DNA from: Darwinibacter acetoxidans_A
Lineage (GTDB): Bacteria > Bacillota > Limnochordia > Darwinibacteriales > Darwinibacteriaceae
NCBI GenBank assembly: GCA_041936745.1
Contig: JBHGWS010000053.1
Coordinates: 1 to 6,959 of the forward strand
Direction of reading: 5' to 3'
Length of the DNA: 6,959 nt
The notes beneath the pieces were generated by a model that ran no database searches, was not told the DNA's origin, and worked only from the letters and a program-made list of their open reading frames with translations. Below are positions 6,493 through 6,959 of the stretch, in pieces (the stretch's first letter is position 1; each line of letters begins with the position of its first letter). The translations under genes were made by a program, and so were the position numbers.

Positions 6493-6507
6493 TAAAGTAT
6501 TACTTTA
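6493..6507. promoter_or_regulatory. Perfect 7-1-7 palindrome upstream of pduL, operator candidate
   Basis: TAAAGTA-T-TACTTTA is perfectly symmetrical: two 7-base arms around one base. It lies 17 nt upstream of the GTG and 26 nt upstream of the preferred TTG of pduL, where a regulator could block transcription or the ribosome. The geometry is that of Fur-family sites, but the bases do not match the Fur, PerR or Zur boxes known to me, so no regulator is named. AT-rich palindromes of this size can arise by chance, but this is the only one noticed in a promoter position here. Confidence 0.35.
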
Positions 6508-6540
6508 GACAAGGAGGGCTTAATTCCTGCCCAAAAAGAG

Positions 6541-6569
6541 TTGACCACAAGCCCATCCTATGCTATTAT
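6541..6569 (+). promoter_or_regulatory. Sigma-A promoter of the tRNA-Trp gene
   Basis: TTGACC (6541-6546) and TATTAT (6564-6569) are separated by 17 nt, and the -10 is preceded by TGC, an extended -10 signal. Each hexamer differs from consensus at one position. The predicted start near 6576 is a few bases before the mature tRNA 5' end at 6582. Confidence 0.85.
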
Positions 6570-6581
6570 TGAATTGTCCGA

Positions 6582-6657
6582 AGGGGAGTAGCTCAATTGG
6601 CAGAGCACCGGTCTCCAAAACCGGGTGTTGCGGGTTCAAGTCCTGTCTCCCCTGCCA
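6582..6657 (+). tRNA. trnW: tRNA-Trp, anticodon CCA, with encoded 3' CCA
   Basis: The 76-nt cloverleaf folds completely. The acceptor is AGGGGAG (6582-6588) with CTCCCCT (6647-6653), and the D stem is GCTC/GAGC (6591-6594, 6603-6606). The anticodon stem is CCGGT/ACCGG (6608-6612, 6620-6624) around the loop CTCCAAA, whose anticodon CCA is at 6615-6617. The variable loop is GTGTT. The T stem GCGGG/CCTGT (two G-T wobbles) encloses TTCAAGT. The discriminator is G6654 and CCA 6655-6657 is encoded. Anticodon CCA with G73 is the standard bacterial tryptophan tRNA. It is a single-gene unit with its own promoter and terminator. Confidence 0.97.
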
Positions 6658-6667
6658 TTTTTATTTC

Positions 6668-6689
6668 AAGCCTTTAGGGGCTTTTTTTT
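6668..6689 (+). terminator. Rho-independent terminator of tRNA-Trp
   Basis: AAGCC (6668-6672) pairs with GGCTT (6679-6683), and the T-run of the right arm continues to 6689 (eight T in all). The stem is short, but the T-run is strong and placed 11 nt after the tRNA. On the minus strand there is no T-run after the stem, so it probably does not stop transcripts of the ABC ATPase gene. Confidence 0.8.
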
Positions 6690-6701
6690 GCCTGAAAACC
6701 T

Positions 6702-6959
6702 TTAATAGGCTAAAAGCATGGCATCTTCCGCGAATTGGTCCCCGCTTACTTCCCCAAAACGTTTTAAGAGGTGTTCCACCGTCAGTTTTTGCTTTAATTC
6801 CCCTTTTATATCCCAAACAATGCTGCCTTCGTGCATCATAATTAAACGATTACCGCAGTTTAAAGCATCCCGCATATTATGCGTAACCATCATGGCCGTT
6901 AGTTTATTTTCCCTAATAATCTTATCAGTTAAAGAGAGCACTTTGACTGCAGTTTTGGG
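6702..6959 (-). CDS. ABC transporter ATP-binding protein, COG1101 family, C-terminal part (runs off the right edge)
   Basis: The last 85 codons of the gene are open from the window edge to TAA at 6704-6702. The fragment begins PKTAVKVLSLTDKIIRENKL, the segment just after the Walker B/D-loop (normally ALDPKT). It continues with the switch histidine in TAMMVTHNMRDALNCGNRLI (H27 of the fragment), then MMHEGSIVWDIKGE and LTVEHLLKRFGE. This C-terminal pattern is typical of the COG1101 ATPases that work with COG2984 substrate-binding proteins and COG4120 permeases, a set predicted to import tryptophan, tyrosine or related small molecules (TrpXYZ-like) in Firmicutes. Walker A, the Q-loop and the signature motif lie outside the window. 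The protein would sit on the cytoplasmic face of the membrane. Its partner genes, if present, would lie further right, and the substrate cannot be read from this fragment. Confidence 0.85.
   Translation of the reverse strand, partial: PKTAVKVLSLTDKIIRENKLTAMMVTHNMRDALNCGNRLIMMHEGSIVWDIKGELKQKLTVEHLLKRFGEVSGDQFAEDAMLLAY

Noticed and set aside
6516..6532. GGGC...GCCC inverted repeat between pduL and the tRNA promoter
   Set aside because: Only a 4-bp stem with a 9-nt loop and no T-run, so not distinguishable from chance.
6560..6841. Plus-strand 93-codon frame across tRNA-Trp and the ABC ATPase 3' end
   Set aside because: It runs through the tRNA, its terminator and an antisense ATPase gene, and no domain is visible.

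Overview
The window looks like a piece of the chromosome of a spore-forming, probably anaerobic Gram-positive bacterium (Bacillota, Clostridia-like, mid GC). The reasons are two coat F-type spore coat genes, strong AGGAGG-type ribosome binding sites, GTG and TTG starts, a DUF438/hemerythrin protein of the kind common in anaerobes, and a PduL-type phosphotransacylase as used by many acetate-forming Clostridia. The species cannot be named from this sequence alone. No insertion sequence, phage gene, CRISPR array or origin is visible.

Layout, left to right. Positions 1-755 (minus) hold the N-terminal part of a DUF438 plus hemerythrin-like protein that runs off the left edge. A divergent intergenic region (756-938) carries a forespore-type promoter candidate reading rightward. 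Two small spore coat F-family genes follow (939-1223 and 1238-1660, plus) with a terminator at 1666-1693. A complete methyl-accepting chemotaxis protein lies at 1820-3808 (plus). It converges on a transketolase gene (3880-5865, minus) across a long hairpin at 3835-3866. Upstream of transketolase and in the same operon is a PduL-family phosphate acyltransferase (5879-6466, minus). Next come a tRNA-Trp gene with its own promoter and terminator (6541-6689, plus) and the C-terminal end of a COG1101-type ABC transporter ATPase (6702-6959, minus) that runs off the right edge.

How the genes fit together. The coat pair is a sporulation module. The chemoreceptor is an orphan with no che genes beside it. 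The pduL-tkt pair joins acyl-phosphate/acyl-CoA exchange with the non-oxidative pentose phosphate pathway, and its genes are spaced for translational coupling. The tRNA-Trp gene lies tail to tail with an ABC ATPase of a family predicted to import tryptophan or related compounds, which may be coincidence.

No clearly undescribed multi-gene system is visible. The points most worth a second look are a perfect 7-1-7 palindrome upstream of pduL, the shared start-site oddity of pduL and tkt, the forespore-like promoter before the coat genes, and the tRNA-Trp/transporter neighbourhood.
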